64,000 bases of DNA from Kocuria rosea subsp. polaris. GTDB taxonomy: Bacteria; Actinomycetota; Actinomycetes; Actinomycetales; Micrococcaceae. Below the pieces are notes generated by a model. It did not search any database and was not told where the DNA came from. It saw nothing but the letters and a program-made list of their open reading frames with translations. Shown here in pieces: positions 29,555 through 36,675 of this stretch. The position numbers and the translations under genes were made by a program. Position 1 is the stretch's first letter, and each line of letters opens with the position of its first letter. The stretch spans positions 1 through 64,000 of the forward strand of contig MLDA01000022.1 in assembly GCA_023896275.1 (NCBI GenBank), given 5' to 3'.

Positions 29555-30328
29555 GTGAACGATGACAGTGCGCTCCAACTGCCGCCCCTCTACGAGTCGC
29601 TGACCTGGCTCACTCCGCTTTCGGAGGAACATGCCGCACGGCTCGTGACGTTCTTGTCGGAGCCGGCACCGGCGCAGGTTCTCGACATGGGGTGCGGGTG
29701 GGGTGAGCTACTGCTCCGGGTGTTGGCTGAGGCACCAGGAGCGCTCGGCCGCGGCGTCGACAGCGCGGTGGCGTCGATCAGCCGAGCGACGCAACAGGCG
29801 GCTGCTCGTGGGCTGGCAGATCGAGTCACGTTCGAGGCGATGCCCGGGCTGGAAGCCCAGGACCGGCCGGCGGACGCGGTCATCTGTATCGGGGCGAGCC
29901 AAATCTGGGGGCCGCCGGTAGAAGACGCACAGCCGCTCGACTACGCCGCAGCTCTGCGTGCCCTCCGAAGACTCGTTCGTCCCGGTGGCCGGTTGGTCTA
30001 CGGTGAGGCGATCTGGTCCACAACACCTCATCCCGCAGCGACGGCCCCTCTGGCCGGGCGCGATGACGAGTACCTGACGGCAGATGCTCTCCGCGAGCAG
30101 GTACGCGCTGCAGGGTTCGAGGTGGTGCACGAAAATCAGGCGGACCTCGGGGAGTGGGACGTCTTCGAGGCCGGCTTCCGGGCCAGGTTCACCCGATGGC
30201 TCCAAGCGAATGGTGCAGATCATCCGGCTGCGGCCGAGGTGCGTCGACGACACGAGGAACAGCGCGCTGCCTATGAAGAGGGCTACCGAGGCGTACTCGG
30301 CATGGCTTACCTCTGCCTGCGGGGATAG
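29555..30328 (+). CDS. Class I SAM-dependent methyltransferase
   Basis: 257-aa soluble methyltransferase. Motif I is VLDMGCGWGELLLRV, followed by an acidic position in GVDSAVASI, and the post-motif region PADAVICIGASQIWG. PGGRLVYGEAIW is the typical strand-5 region. Target unknown; similarity in layout is to small-molecule methyltransferases (UbiE/Cfr-independent type). A GAGAAG Shine-Dalgarno is near the GTG. GC content seems lower than in flanking genes, so horizontal gain is possible. It stands alone. Confidence 0.78.
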   Translation: MNDDSALQLPPLYESLTWLTPLSEEHAARLVTFLSEPAPAQVLDMGCGWGELLLRVLAEAPGALGRGVDSAVASISRATQQAAARGLADRVTFEAMPGLEAQDRPADAVICIGASQIWGPPVEDAQPLDYAAALRALRRLVRPGGRLVYGEAIWSTTPHPAATAPLAGRDDEYLTADALREQVRAAGFEVVHENQADLGEWDVFEAGFRARFTRWLQANGADHPAAAEVRRRHEEQRAAYEEGYRGVLGMAYLCLRG

Positions 30329-30369
30329 ACCTTCTTCGACGAATTTTGAGGTCTAGATACTGACATGCG

Positions 30370-30398
30370 GTTGACCTACGTGGCGGCGATCGGTCAAC
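30370..30398. terminator. Possible weak terminator between convergent genes
   Basis: GTTGACC and GGTCAAC form a 7-base-pair stem with a 15-base loop in the gap between the methyltransferase and ybaK. There is no U-tract; the call is tentative. Confidence 0.3.
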
Positions 30399-30482
30399 AA
30401 GACCGTTCCTGGCGCGTGTCCTGAGGACCGAACGGACCCACTCGAGTCGCGCGCCCATGACTGGAGCCCGGGCGTCACCAAC

Positions 30483-31010
30483 CTAGTGGTCAGGCACGGC
30501 GAGATCCGCCGTCGTGCCGTCGGCGACGGCCAGCAGGTCAGCTGGGGCGAGCTCGATCTCGAGGCCTCGGCGCCCGCCGGAGACGAAGACGGTGTCCGCG
30601 GCCATCGCGGATCGGTCCAGCACGAGCCGGTGGCGGTGGCGCTGACCCAGCGGTGAGATCCCACCGACGACGTAGCCCGTGAGCCGCTCGGCGACCACCG
30701 GGTCGGCCAGGGTCGCGCGCTTGGCGCCCAGGGCGGCTGCGGCCGCTTTCAGGTCCAGCCGTGAGGACACGGGAACGACGGCGACCGCGTGCTCTTCGGC
30801 CGCGACGCCGGCGCGGCGCACGGATTCGAGCCGGATCATCAGCGTCTTGAACACGCGCGCCGGGTCCACCCCGAGCGCTTGCGCGGCCTCCGTGCCGAAT
30901 GAAGCGGCGGCGGGGTCGTGCACGTACGTGTGCACAGAGAACGGCACCCCGGCCGCGGTCAGTTGGACCGCGGCCGGGGTGCCGTCTGCCGGGCGCTTTT
31001 TCTTGCCCAT
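30483..31010 (-). CDS. ybaK: Cys-tRNA(Pro)/Cys-tRNA(Cys) deacylase YbaK
   Basis: Trans-editing enzyme hydrolysing Cys-tRNA(Pro) misacylated by ProRS, 175 aa. The catalytic-site lysine is Lys55 in VFKTLMIR. The conserved GYVVGGISPLGQ loop and LDRSAMAADTVFVSGG strand identify the YbaK subfamily, not ProX. A GGAGG Shine-Dalgarno precedes the ATG. It is 16 bases downstream of sufE on the same strand, so it is likely the last gene of sseA-sufE-ybaK. The grouping with two cysteine-sulfur genes is suggestive. Confidence 0.93.
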   Translation of the reverse strand: MGKKKRPADGTPAAVQLTAAGVPFSVHTYVHDPAAASFGTEAAQALGVDPARVFKTLMIRLESVRRAGVAAEEHAVAVVPVSSRLDLKAAAAALGAKRATLADPVVAERLTGYVVGGISPLGQRHRHRLVLDRSAMAADTVFVSGGRRGLEIELAPADLLAVADGTTADLAVPDH

Positions 31011-31026
31011 TCGATCGCCTCCGGCG

Positions 31027-31470
31027 CTACGCCGCGAGGGCCTCGTTGATCTTCCGCTTGATGCGGCCGAGCATCGCGGTCATCCCGAGCATGCGTAGGG
31101 GAGTGATGGCCCGGGTCAGCCCGAGCTGGTTCGGCATGTCGTCCGGCACTGCGAGGATCTCCGCGGCTGGCTTGCCGCTCAGGCCCTCGTGCAGCACCGA
31201 GGCGAAGCCGCGCGTCGTCGGCGCTTCCGCGGGGGCGGAGAAGTACAGGTCGACCGTCCGCGGCGCGTCCTCGCCGACCTCCACGGTCAGGAACAGCGGC
31301 GTCTGGCATTCAACGACCTGCTCGAGCAGCTCCGGGTGCTCAGCGAACCGCTCCGGCAGCTCCGGCAGGGCATCGGAGAACTCGAGCAGCAGCTCGAGCC
31401 GCTCGGGTTCGGAAATCGCGTTGAAGTCGTCGACGATCTCCGCGAGTTCGGCGGGAATCGCTTCGCTCAC
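31027..31470 (-). CDS. sufE: Cysteine desulfuration protein SufE
   Basis: Sulfur acceptor that stimulates cysteine desulfurase SufS in Fe-S assembly, 147 aa. Active Cys55 is in VVECQTPLF, preceded by the RFAEHPELLEQ helix. The C-terminal LGLTRAITPLRMLGM is family-conserved. Start is GTG, just 3 bases after the stop of the upstream sulfurtransferase, so translation is likely coupled. No suf operon is in the window. Such sseA-sufE pairs recur in actinobacteria and may pass sulfur from a rhodanese-type donor. Confidence 0.93.
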   Translation of the reverse strand: MSEAIPAELAEIVDDFNAISEPERLELLLEFSDALPELPERFAEHPELLEQVVECQTPLFLTVEVGEDAPRTVDLYFSAPAEAPTTRGFASVLHEGLSGKPAAEILAVPDDMPNQLGLTRAITPLRMLGMTAMLGRIKRKINEALAA

Positions 31471-31473
31471 AGG

Positions 31474-32391
31474 CTACGCACCCGCCTTCGCGGACCCCGG
31501 CACCGGGCCGGGCTCGGTGCCCTTGATGATCGGCACGCGCACGGCGTTGCCCCATTCGGTCCACGAGCCGTCGTAGTTCCGGACGTTCTCGAAGCCGAGC
31601 AGGTGCGCGAGCACGAACCACGTGTGGCTGGACCGCTCACCGATGCGGCAGTACGCGACGACGTCGTCCCCGGCGGCGAGGCCGGCCTCGCCGAGGTAGA
31701 TGTCCTCGAGATCACCGCGCTGCTTGAACGTTCCGTCCTCGGCGGCCGCCCGGGCCCAGGGCACGGATGCGGCCGAGGGGATGTGCCCGCCGCGCAGCGC
31801 GCCCTCCTCCGGGTAGGCCGGCATGTGCGTGCGCTCACCCGAGTACTCCTCGGGGGAGCGGACGTCGATCAGGGGACCGTTGCCCAGGTGGGCGAGCACG
31901 TCGTCCTTGTAGGCGCGGATCACCGAGTCGTCGCGCTCGACGACCGGGTAGTCGGCGGGTTCGGGCTGCGGCTTCTCGCGGGTCAGCTCGCGGCCCTCGG
32001 CGATCCACTTGTCGCGGCCGCCGTCGAGCAGGCGCACGTCCTCGTGGCCGAAGAGCGTGAAGACCCACAGGGCGTAGGCGGCCCACCAGTTGGACTTGTC
32101 GCCGTAGATCACGACCGTGTCTTCGCGGCTGATGCCCTTCGCGCTCATCAGGGCGGCGAAGCCGGCGCCGTCGACATAGTCGCGGGTGACTTCGTCGTTG
32201 AGCTCGGTGTGCCAGTCGACCTTCACGGCACCCGGGATGTGCCCGGACTCGTAGAGCAGGATGTCCTCGTCGGACTCGACCACGACGAGGGAGTCGGTGC
32301 CGAGGTTCTCGGCCAGCCACTCGGTGGAGACGAGCCGCTCGGGGTGGGCGTAGGCGGAAAATTTCTCGTTGGCGTCAGCAGCAACGGGCAT
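31474..32391 (-). CDS. sseA: Thiosulfate/3-mercaptopyruvate sulfurtransferase
   Basis: Two-domain rhodanese, 305 aa. The N-terminal inactive domain covers about 15-140 and the C-terminal catalytic domain about 165-295, with Cys248 in [13 protein letters not shown]. The CRxGxR loop is the thiosulfate type rather than the CGSGVT mercaptopyruvate type. GHIPGA and GGHIPSA mark the two rhodanese motifs. The ATG at [10 protein letters not shown] is preferred over an ATG 10 codons upstream because GAGGTG stands right before it. Cotranscribed with sufE. Confidence 0.92.
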   Translation of the reverse strand: MPVAADANEKFSAYAHPERLVSTEWLAENLGTDSLVVVESDEDILLYESGHIPGAVKVDWHTELNDEVTRDYVDGAGFAALMSAKGISREDTVVIYGDKSNWWAAYALWVFTLFGHEDVRLLDGGRDKWIAEGRELTREKPQPEPADYPVVERDDSVIRAYKDDVLAHLGNGPLIDVRSPEEYSGERTHMPAYPEEGALRGGHIPSAASVPWARAAAEDGTFKQRGDLEDIYLGEAGLAAGDDVVAYCRIGERSSHTWFVLAHLLGFENVRNYDGSWTEWGNAVRVPIIKGTEPGPVPGSAKAGA

Positions 32392-32530
32392 CGGGCACCT
32401 CGGTTCACGTGTAGACAGCATGGATCCGTTACCAGCCTACTGCCGAGAGTGGGTGATGTCCGCCGCCGTCGTCATGCCCGGACGCCGGGCCGGGCCGGAC
32501 ACGTACGTGCGCGCCGGCGTCGCTGCCGCG

Positions 32531-32536
32531 TAAAGT
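32531..32536 (+). promoter_or_regulatory. Possible -10 hexamer TAAAGT before zapE
   Basis: TAAAGT would place the transcription start near 32542, giving an approximately 45-base leader with an AGAAGGA Shine-Dalgarno before the GTG chosen for zapE. Confidence 0.4.
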
Positions 32537-32585
32537 TGCGGTGGCGGCATCGACGCCGACGTTCCGACAGAAGGACCATTCACCC

Positions 32586-33626
32586 GTGCCCACGATCGAA
32601 CACCTGACAGAACGCACGCCGCACGTCTCACCCGAGGACCTGCTGGACGGGTTCAAACCGTCCTACCGTTTCGGCGACGTCTCGTTCGATTCCTACATTC
32701 CGGACCCCAACCAGCCGTCGCAGAGCGCGGCCGTGACGAAGCTGCGCGAGTTCGCCGAATCGATGGCGCCGGCGGGCGGGGGATTCCTGGGCAAGCTGTT
32801 CGGCAAATCGAAGAAGCCGGCCAAGGCGGGCCTCTACTTGGACGGAGGGTTCGGCGTCGGCAAGACCCACCTGCTGGCCTCGCTCTGGCATGCCGCGCCC
32901 GGTCCGAAGGCGTTCGGCACGTTCGTCGAGTACACGAACCTCGTCGGCGCCCTCTCGTTCCGCAAGACGGTCGACGTGCTCAAGGGGTACCGGCTGGTCT
33001 GCATCGACGAGTTCGAGCTCGACGATCCGGGCGACACCGTCCTGATGTCTCGGCTGATGCGGGAGCTCTCCGACGCCGGCGTCCGCCTCGTGGCGACCTC
33101 CAACACCCTGCCGGGCTCGCTCGGCGACGGGAGGTTCGCGGCCTCGGACTTCAAGCGCGAGATCCAGGTGCTGGCTGACCAGTTCGACGTCGTCCGGGTC
33201 GACGGCGAGGATTACCGCCACCGGGGCCTGCCGGAGGCCCCGGCGGCCTTCGACGACAGTTTGATCGAGTCCTTCGCGGCCGAGCGGTTCCCGGACAAGA
33301 CGATCGCAGTTGATGACTTTGCCACTCTGACCGAGCACCTGCAGCGTGTGCACCCGAGCCGGTACCGGCAGCTCATCGACGGCATCGACGTCCTCGTATT
33401 GCACAACGTCACGACGATCACCGAGCAGGCGCTAGCACTGCGCTTTGTGGTGCTTGCCGACCGCCTCTACGACCGCGACGTGCCGATCGTCGCCTCCGGC
33501 ACCCTGTTCAGCGATCTCTTCACGCCGGAGATGATGTCGGGTGGCTACATGAAGAAGTACTACCGTGCGGTCTCCCGCCTCACGGCCCTGGCGCGCAACG
33601 GGCAGCTGGCCGAACCCGTCGCCTGA
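32586..33626 (+). CDS. zapE: Cell division protein ZapE (AFG1-like ATPase)
   Basis: P-loop ATPase of the AFG1/LACE1/ZapE family, 346 aa. Walker A is GGFGVGKTH (residues 87-95) and Walker B VCIDEFELDD (about 140-149). The sensor-like region VATSNTLPGSLGDGRF and the C-terminal MSGGYMKKYYRAVSRL are typical. The start GTG follows AGAAGGA; an upstream in-frame GTG at 32541 lies too close to the -10 hexamer. In E. coli ZapE acts at the division ring and in quinone metabolism. Its role in actinobacteria is not defined. A basic insert (FGKSKKPAK) precedes the P-loop. Confidence 0.9.
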   Translation: MPTIEHLTERTPHVSPEDLLDGFKPSYRFGDVSFDSYIPDPNQPSQSAAVTKLREFAESMAPAGGGFLGKLFGKSKKPAKAGLYLDGGFGVGKTHLLASLWHAAPGPKAFGTFVEYTNLVGALSFRKTVDVLKGYRLVCIDEFELDDPGDTVLMSRLMRELSDAGVRLVATSNTLPGSLGDGRFAASDFKREIQVLADQFDVVRVDGEDYRHRGLPEAPAAFDDSLIESFAAERFPDKTIAVDDFATLTEHLQRVHPSRYRQLIDGIDVLVLHNVTTITEQALALRFVVLADRLYDRDVPIVASGTLFSDLFTPEMMSGGYMKKYYRAVSRLTALARNGQLAEPVA

Positions 33627-33707
33627 CGCCCGTTCTCAGAGCGAGGACGACCGTCTTGTCCACGCCGACCGTTTCGCCCCCTGGTTTCCCAAACATCGCG
33701 ATGCGAT

Positions 33708-33713
33708 TAGGCT
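33708..33713 (+). promoter_or_regulatory. -10 hexamer TAGGCT, leaderless type
   Basis: TAGGCT, seven bases, then the ATG of the small membrane protein; no Shine-Dalgarno. Confidence 0.55.
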
Positions 33714-33720
33714 GACGTCT

Positions 33721-34008
33721 ATGCACCGTCACGGAGATCGCACACGTCAAGCAAAGTTTTGGGCGCTATCAGGAGGGGCAAGCCTGCTGGTTGGCCTGAC
33801 TCTTCTCCAGGTCAATCTCTTGCTCCCAGAGATCGCAATGATGCTCGGATTCAACATGATCGACGAGGCCGGCGATGGTGTGAATTACGTCGCCCCCGGC
33901 GCCCTGTGGGTCATCCCCGTGGTTGTCATCCTCGCTGGTCTCGCCGGTGTGATCACCGCGCTAGTGAGTCTGGCGCGCAACGAGCAGCCGGCCGAACCCC
34001 CTGCCTGA
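33721..34008 (+). CDS. Small two-helix membrane protein, unknown
   Basis: 95-aa protein, no recognised family. A basic N-terminus (MHRHGDRTRQAKFW) precedes helix 1 (about 17-40, ALSGGASLLVGLTLLQVNLL). A polar loop with MIDEAGDG follows, then helix 2 (about 58-85, VAPGALWVIPVVVILAGLAG) and a short polar tail. The start is supported by TAGGCT 7 bases upstream, with no Shine-Dalgarno. Lower GC and a stand-alone position between zapE and the tRNA operon suggest accessory status. Confidence 0.6.
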   Translation: MHRHGDRTRQAKFWALSGGASLLVGLTLLQVNLLLPEIAMMLGFNMIDEAGDGVNYVAPGALWVIPVVVILAGLAGVITALVSLARNEQPAEPPA

Positions 34009-34391
34009 CGTGTCACCTCTATCGGCCGATGGCGTCGAAGGCGTGCCAATGGTTGGGCCCGCCGAACGCCATTCCGTCGGTGTCCTCCTTCCTGGGGCGA
34101 GCGACCTGTCGGGCGTCAGCGAGCCGGCGAGCAGACTCCAGAACATAGGGAACGCCTCGGGCGGGACGAAGGGTAGAGAGTAGCCGGAGCAGGTGAGGTC
34201 GCAGGCCGGGAGCTGATCGATGTCCTCAACCGGGAGTCCGTCACGTCCAGCCTGTGGTGAAGTCCTGGCTTCCGGGCACAGCAGCGATGGTTGTCAAAAG
34301 CGGGGGACTCGGCGCGGGAATTCGCCCCGAAATCGCCAACCACCTGCAAGAGAGGGGCGGCGGTGCCATGGTGGGGCCGACGCGAAACGAT
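34009..34391. other. Intergenic region without recognisable gene
   Basis: About 380 bases between the small membrane protein and the tRNA terminator. I find no reading frame with protein-like composition, no strong hairpin and no repeat. It has mixed codon-unlike composition and may be a decayed remnant, but nothing supports a name. Confidence 0.5.
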
Positions 34392-34422
34392 GAAAGCCCC
34401 GGTCCGATGGACCGGGGCTTTC
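34392..34422 (-). terminator. Rho-independent terminator of the tRNA operon
   Basis: A perfect 14-base-pair stem (34392-34405 with 34409-34422) has a 3-base loop and a T-containing tail on the minus strand. It lies 7 bases after the CCA end of the last tRNA-Gly. Confidence 0.85.
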
Positions 34423-34428
34423 GTCATC

Positions 34429-34505
34429 TGGAGCGGACAACGAGATTCGAACTCGCGACCTCCACCTTGGCAAGGTGGCGCTCTAGCCAGCTGAGCTATG
34501 TCCGC
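34429..34505 (-). tRNA. tRNA-Gly (anticodon GCC), CCA encoded
   Basis: Cloverleaf on the minus strand: acceptor GCGGACA pairs TGTCCGC, the anticodon loop is CTTGCCAAG, and the T-loop is GTTCGAATC. Discriminator T is followed by an encoded CCA, unlike the other three tRNAs here. It is the last gene of the array and is identical to the first tRNA-Gly. Confidence 0.95.
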
Positions 34506-34507
34506 AT
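34431..34507. repeat. 77-base direct repeat, copy 1 (tRNA-Gly)
   Basis: Identical base for base to 34804-34880. The two copies are in the same orientation and bracket tRNA-Val and tRNA-Cys. Confidence 0.95.
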
Positions 34508-34567
34508 AATCGCGGCGGGCCGTGGCCTGCTCTGCGATTCAGGAATCCTTAGAGAAGGATTCTCGAG

Positions 34568-34639
34568 TGGGCGATACTGGGATCGAACCAGTGACCTCTT
34601 CCGTGTCAGGGAAGCGCGCTACCGCTGCGCCAATCGCCC
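34568..34639 (-). tRNA. tRNA-Val (anticodon GAC)
   Basis: Cloverleaf on the minus strand with acceptor GGGCGAT pairing ATCGCCC and anticodon loop CCTGACACG. The T-arm has GGTTCGATCC. Discriminator A; CCA is not encoded. Confidence 0.95.
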
Positions 34640-34666
34640 TTGTCAGGGTTGCAATCGCTGTATGCG

Positions 34667-34737
34667 AGGTGGGGACGGGATTCGAACCCGCGTAAACGGC
34701 TTTGCAGGCCGCTGCCTCGCCTCTCGGCCACCCCACC
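34667..34737 (-). tRNA. tRNA-Cys (anticodon GCA)
   Basis: Cloverleaf on the minus strand with acceptor GGTGGGG pairing CCCCACC, anticodon loop around CCTGCAAAG, and T-arm GGGTTCGAATCCC. Discriminator T; CCA is not encoded. Confidence 0.95.
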
Positions 34738-34803
34738 ATGTCCGGGTCAGGATTCCGGGGAATCCGTTCCTGGAGCGGTCGTGAAGACCATACAGTGTAT
34801 TGC

Positions 34804-34880
34804 GAGCGGACAACGAGATTCGAACTCGCGACCTCCACCTTGGCAAGGTGGCGCTCTAGCCAGCTGAGCTATGTCCGCAT
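34804..34880. repeat. 77-base direct repeat, copy 2 (tRNA-Gly)
   Basis: Identical to 34431-34507. Recombination between the copies would delete one Gly, the Cys and the Val tRNA genes. Confidence 0.95.
34805..34878 (-). tRNA. tRNA-Gly (anticodon GCC), first of the array
   Basis: Same sequence as the tRNA-Gly at the other end of the array, including the 1-2 flanking bases. CCA is not encoded here. It is the promoter-proximal gene of the Gly-Cys-Val-Gly operon. Confidence 0.95.
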
Positions 34881-34948
34881 GTCAAGATCGCGACCTTTCC
34901 GGTGACTTTGTTCGTCGCCGTCCCGGCCGCTTTCCAACGAGTAAAAAC

Positions 34949-34976
34949 TCTATACGAGTGGTTCGGGGGCGTGCAA
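34949..34976 (-). promoter_or_regulatory. Promoter of the tRNA operon
   Basis: On the minus strand: -35 TTGCAC (34971-34976), 16-base spacer, -10 TATAGA (34949-34954). It is the best housekeeping promoter match in the window, as expected for stable RNA. Confidence 0.7.
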
Positions 34977-35064
34977 ATCGAAGTGTCCGTTTTGAGGCCT
35001 CCAGGACCCGTTTCCGAGGCCCACAAGGGCCATCGCGGCCCGGAATCACGGGGGAGAAGAAGTT

Positions 35065-35080
35065 CTGAAAAAAATTTCAG
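35065..35080 (+). promoter_or_regulatory. AT-rich inverted repeat before nuclease gene
   Basis: CTGAAA-aaaa-TTTCAG, a 6+4+6 palindrome in an otherwise GC-rich region, 41 bases before the ATG. It could be an operator; no regulator is known. Confidence 0.35.
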
Positions 35081-35121
35081 GCGGTCCCCCGGCGGCTGCG
35101 TTCCATGCCAGAATCGGACCC

Positions 35122-35976
35122 ATGACAGCCCCGAGACTCGCCCAGCAGACAGAGCACGGCCGAATGTACGCACGGACGGTGGGCGGCGCGCTCGAAGTGC
35201 CTTCGATTACGACCGTCATCTCCCAGGCGGCCATCGACCTGACCGGGTGGGCGGGGCATATGGCGGCGACCGCCGTCGTGCAGGACGAGAAGCTCGCCGC
35301 GGCCGTGGGTCAGCCCGGGCGCCTCAAGGCGATCGCGCGCGAGGCCTCCCGCGCCGCGGAAGCGTTCCGGGACGCCGCCGCCGAGCGCGGCGACCGCGTG
35401 CACGCCTACTGCGAACAGCTCGCATTGCGCGATCTGGACCGGGCGCATGAACTCGAGAAAAGCCGCGAAGAGCTGGCCGTGCACGGCGAGACGGCCTTCG
35501 CCGACCGGGTTGACGAGTGGTGGAAGCTCTATGCCGTGCGGCCGATCGCGGCCGAGGTCACCGTGTGGAACGCAACCGTGGGGTACGCCGGCACGCTCGA
35601 CCTCGTCGCTGAGATCGCCGGCCGGCCGTGCCTGATCGACTTCAAGACCAAGGGCACCACGCGCGACGGCCGGGCGAAGGCGCTTGACCCGAAGGTTGGT
35701 ATGCAGCTCGTCGCCGGCTACAAGGCGGAGGAGCTGTGCACTGATGCCGAGGCCGGCACGTGGGTGCCGTGGCCCTACGGGGGAGAGCTCCCGATGCTGC
35801 TCGGCGTCGCGATCGCGGAGACCGAGGTCGTCGTCCAGCAGGCCAGCCCCGAGACGCTGCCGACCCAGTGGCGCAGATTCTGGGCGCTGCGCCAGGTGTG
35901 GGAGACCGGGCGCGACCTCGCCGCGGCCGGCCCCGCGCTTCGCCCCATCGGTCCGCCGGCACCTGCGGGCGTCTAG
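35122..35976 (+). CDS. PD-(D/E)XK (RecB-like) nuclease family protein
   Basis: 284-aa predicted Mg-dependent nuclease fold. The core is a helix with acidic residues, then GTLD with Asp160, 12 residues, and D173-F-K175 (motif DFKTK), the classic D...(D/E)xK triad, followed by a QLVAGYKAEE helix like that after RecB/Cas4 nuclease strands. There is no helicase domain, no Cys cluster as in AddB/Cas4, and no CRISPR or recombination gene nearby. The ATG lacks a Shine-Dalgarno; CAGAAT is 7 bases upstream. It sits between the tRNA operon and def. Function unknown; DNA repair or housekeeping RNA/DNA processing are possibilities. Confidence 0.72.
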   Translation: MTAPRLAQQTEHGRMYARTVGGALEVPSITTVISQAAIDLTGWAGHMAATAVVQDEKLAAAVGQPGRLKAIAREASRAAEAFRDAAAERGDRVHAYCEQLALRDLDRAHELEKSREELAVHGETAFADRVDEWWKLYAVRPIAAEVTVWNATVGYAGTLDLVAEIAGRPCLIDFKTKGTTRDGRAKALDPKVGMQLVAGYKAEELCTDAEAGTWVPWPYGGELPMLLGVAIAETEVVVQQASPETLPTQWRRFWALRQVWETGRDLAAAGPALRPIGPPAPAGV

Positions 35977-35979
35977 ACT
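35974..35979 (+). promoter_or_regulatory. Possible -10 hexamer TAGACT before def
   Basis: TAGACT overlaps the TAG stop of the nuclease gene and would give an approximately 115-base leader for def-fmt-rsmB. Weak evidence alone. Confidence 0.3.
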
Positions 35980-36099
35980 GGACGGGCCCGGCGCAGAACC
36001 CCAGCACAGAACCTTGAATGCCGCACGCCCCCGCCGGGCCCGCGACGAGAGCATGCGCCGCGGTCGATCGGGCGTGAGAGGCAGTCGAAGGAGCAGATC

Positions 36100-36675
36100 G
36101 TGGCCGTACTGCAGATCAGGATCGTCGGCGATCCCGTCCTGCGCTCACCCGCCGAGGACGTCACCGAGTTCGGTCCCGGATTGGCCCGCCTCGTGGCGGA
36201 CATGCAGGAGACTATGCGCGACGTGCAGGGGGCCGGCCTCGCCGCGCCCCAGGTCGGCGTCGGGCTGCGGGTGTTCACCTACGACATCGACGGGCACGCC
36301 GGCTACGTCGTGAACCCGCGGATCGAGGTCTCTGACGAGCGCCAGCCGATGGGCTCCGAGGGCTGCCTCTCGGTGCCGGGCCTCGGCTACGAGACGGACC
36401 GACCCGCGTGGGCCCGCGTGCGCGGCGTCGACGTGAACGGCGACCCGGTGGAGGTCGAGGGCACGGGCATGCTCGCGCGCTGCTTCCAGCACGAGTGCGA
36501 CCACCTCGACGGACGCCTGTATATCGACCGACTCGCCGGTGAGCACCGCAAGGACGCGATGCGCCGGATCCGCGCGGCTGAGTTCGATCGCGTCACCGGA
36601 TCCACCGTCGCCACCCGCGCCCAGCGCGTGGGCAGCGCCTTCGGCAGCGGCGCGCAAAGCGGGGGTGCCCGATGA
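36100..36675 (+). CDS. def: Peptide deformylase
   Basis: Removes the N-formyl group from nascent proteins, 191 aa. The three motifs are intact: GAGLAAPQVG (44-53), EGCLSVPG with metal ligand Cys89, and QHECDHLDG with His131, Glu132 and His135. The GTG start follows GAAGGAG. The C-terminal tail of about 40 residues beyond the catalytic core is Arg/Ala rich, as in actinobacterial enzymes. It overlaps fmt by ATGA; formylation and deformylation are thus coupled in one operon. Confidence 0.96.
   Translation: MAVLQIRIVGDPVLRSPAEDVTEFGPGLARLVADMQETMRDVQGAGLAAPQVGVGLRVFTYDIDGHAGYVVNPRIEVSDERQPMGSEGCLSVPGLGYETDRPAWARVRGVDVNGDPVEVEGTGMLARCFQHECDHLDGRLYIDRLAGEHRKDAMRRIRAAEFDRVTGSTVATRAQRVGSAFGSGAQSGGAR

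Noticed and set aside
32541-32585. Upstream GTG start for zapE, 15 codons longer
   Set aside because: It lies only 4 bases after a TAAAGT -10 hexamer and the later GTG has a Shine-Dalgarno; family members start near the later site.
34009-34428. Possible integration site (attachment site) at the tRNA cluster
   Set aside because: No integrase, no phage genes and no partial tRNA repeat outside the duplicated Gly gene.
34254-34905. Open frames across the tRNA cluster, with the same peptide appearing twice
   Set aside because: They are translations of the antisense of tRNA genes; the repeated peptide reflects the duplicated tRNA-Gly.
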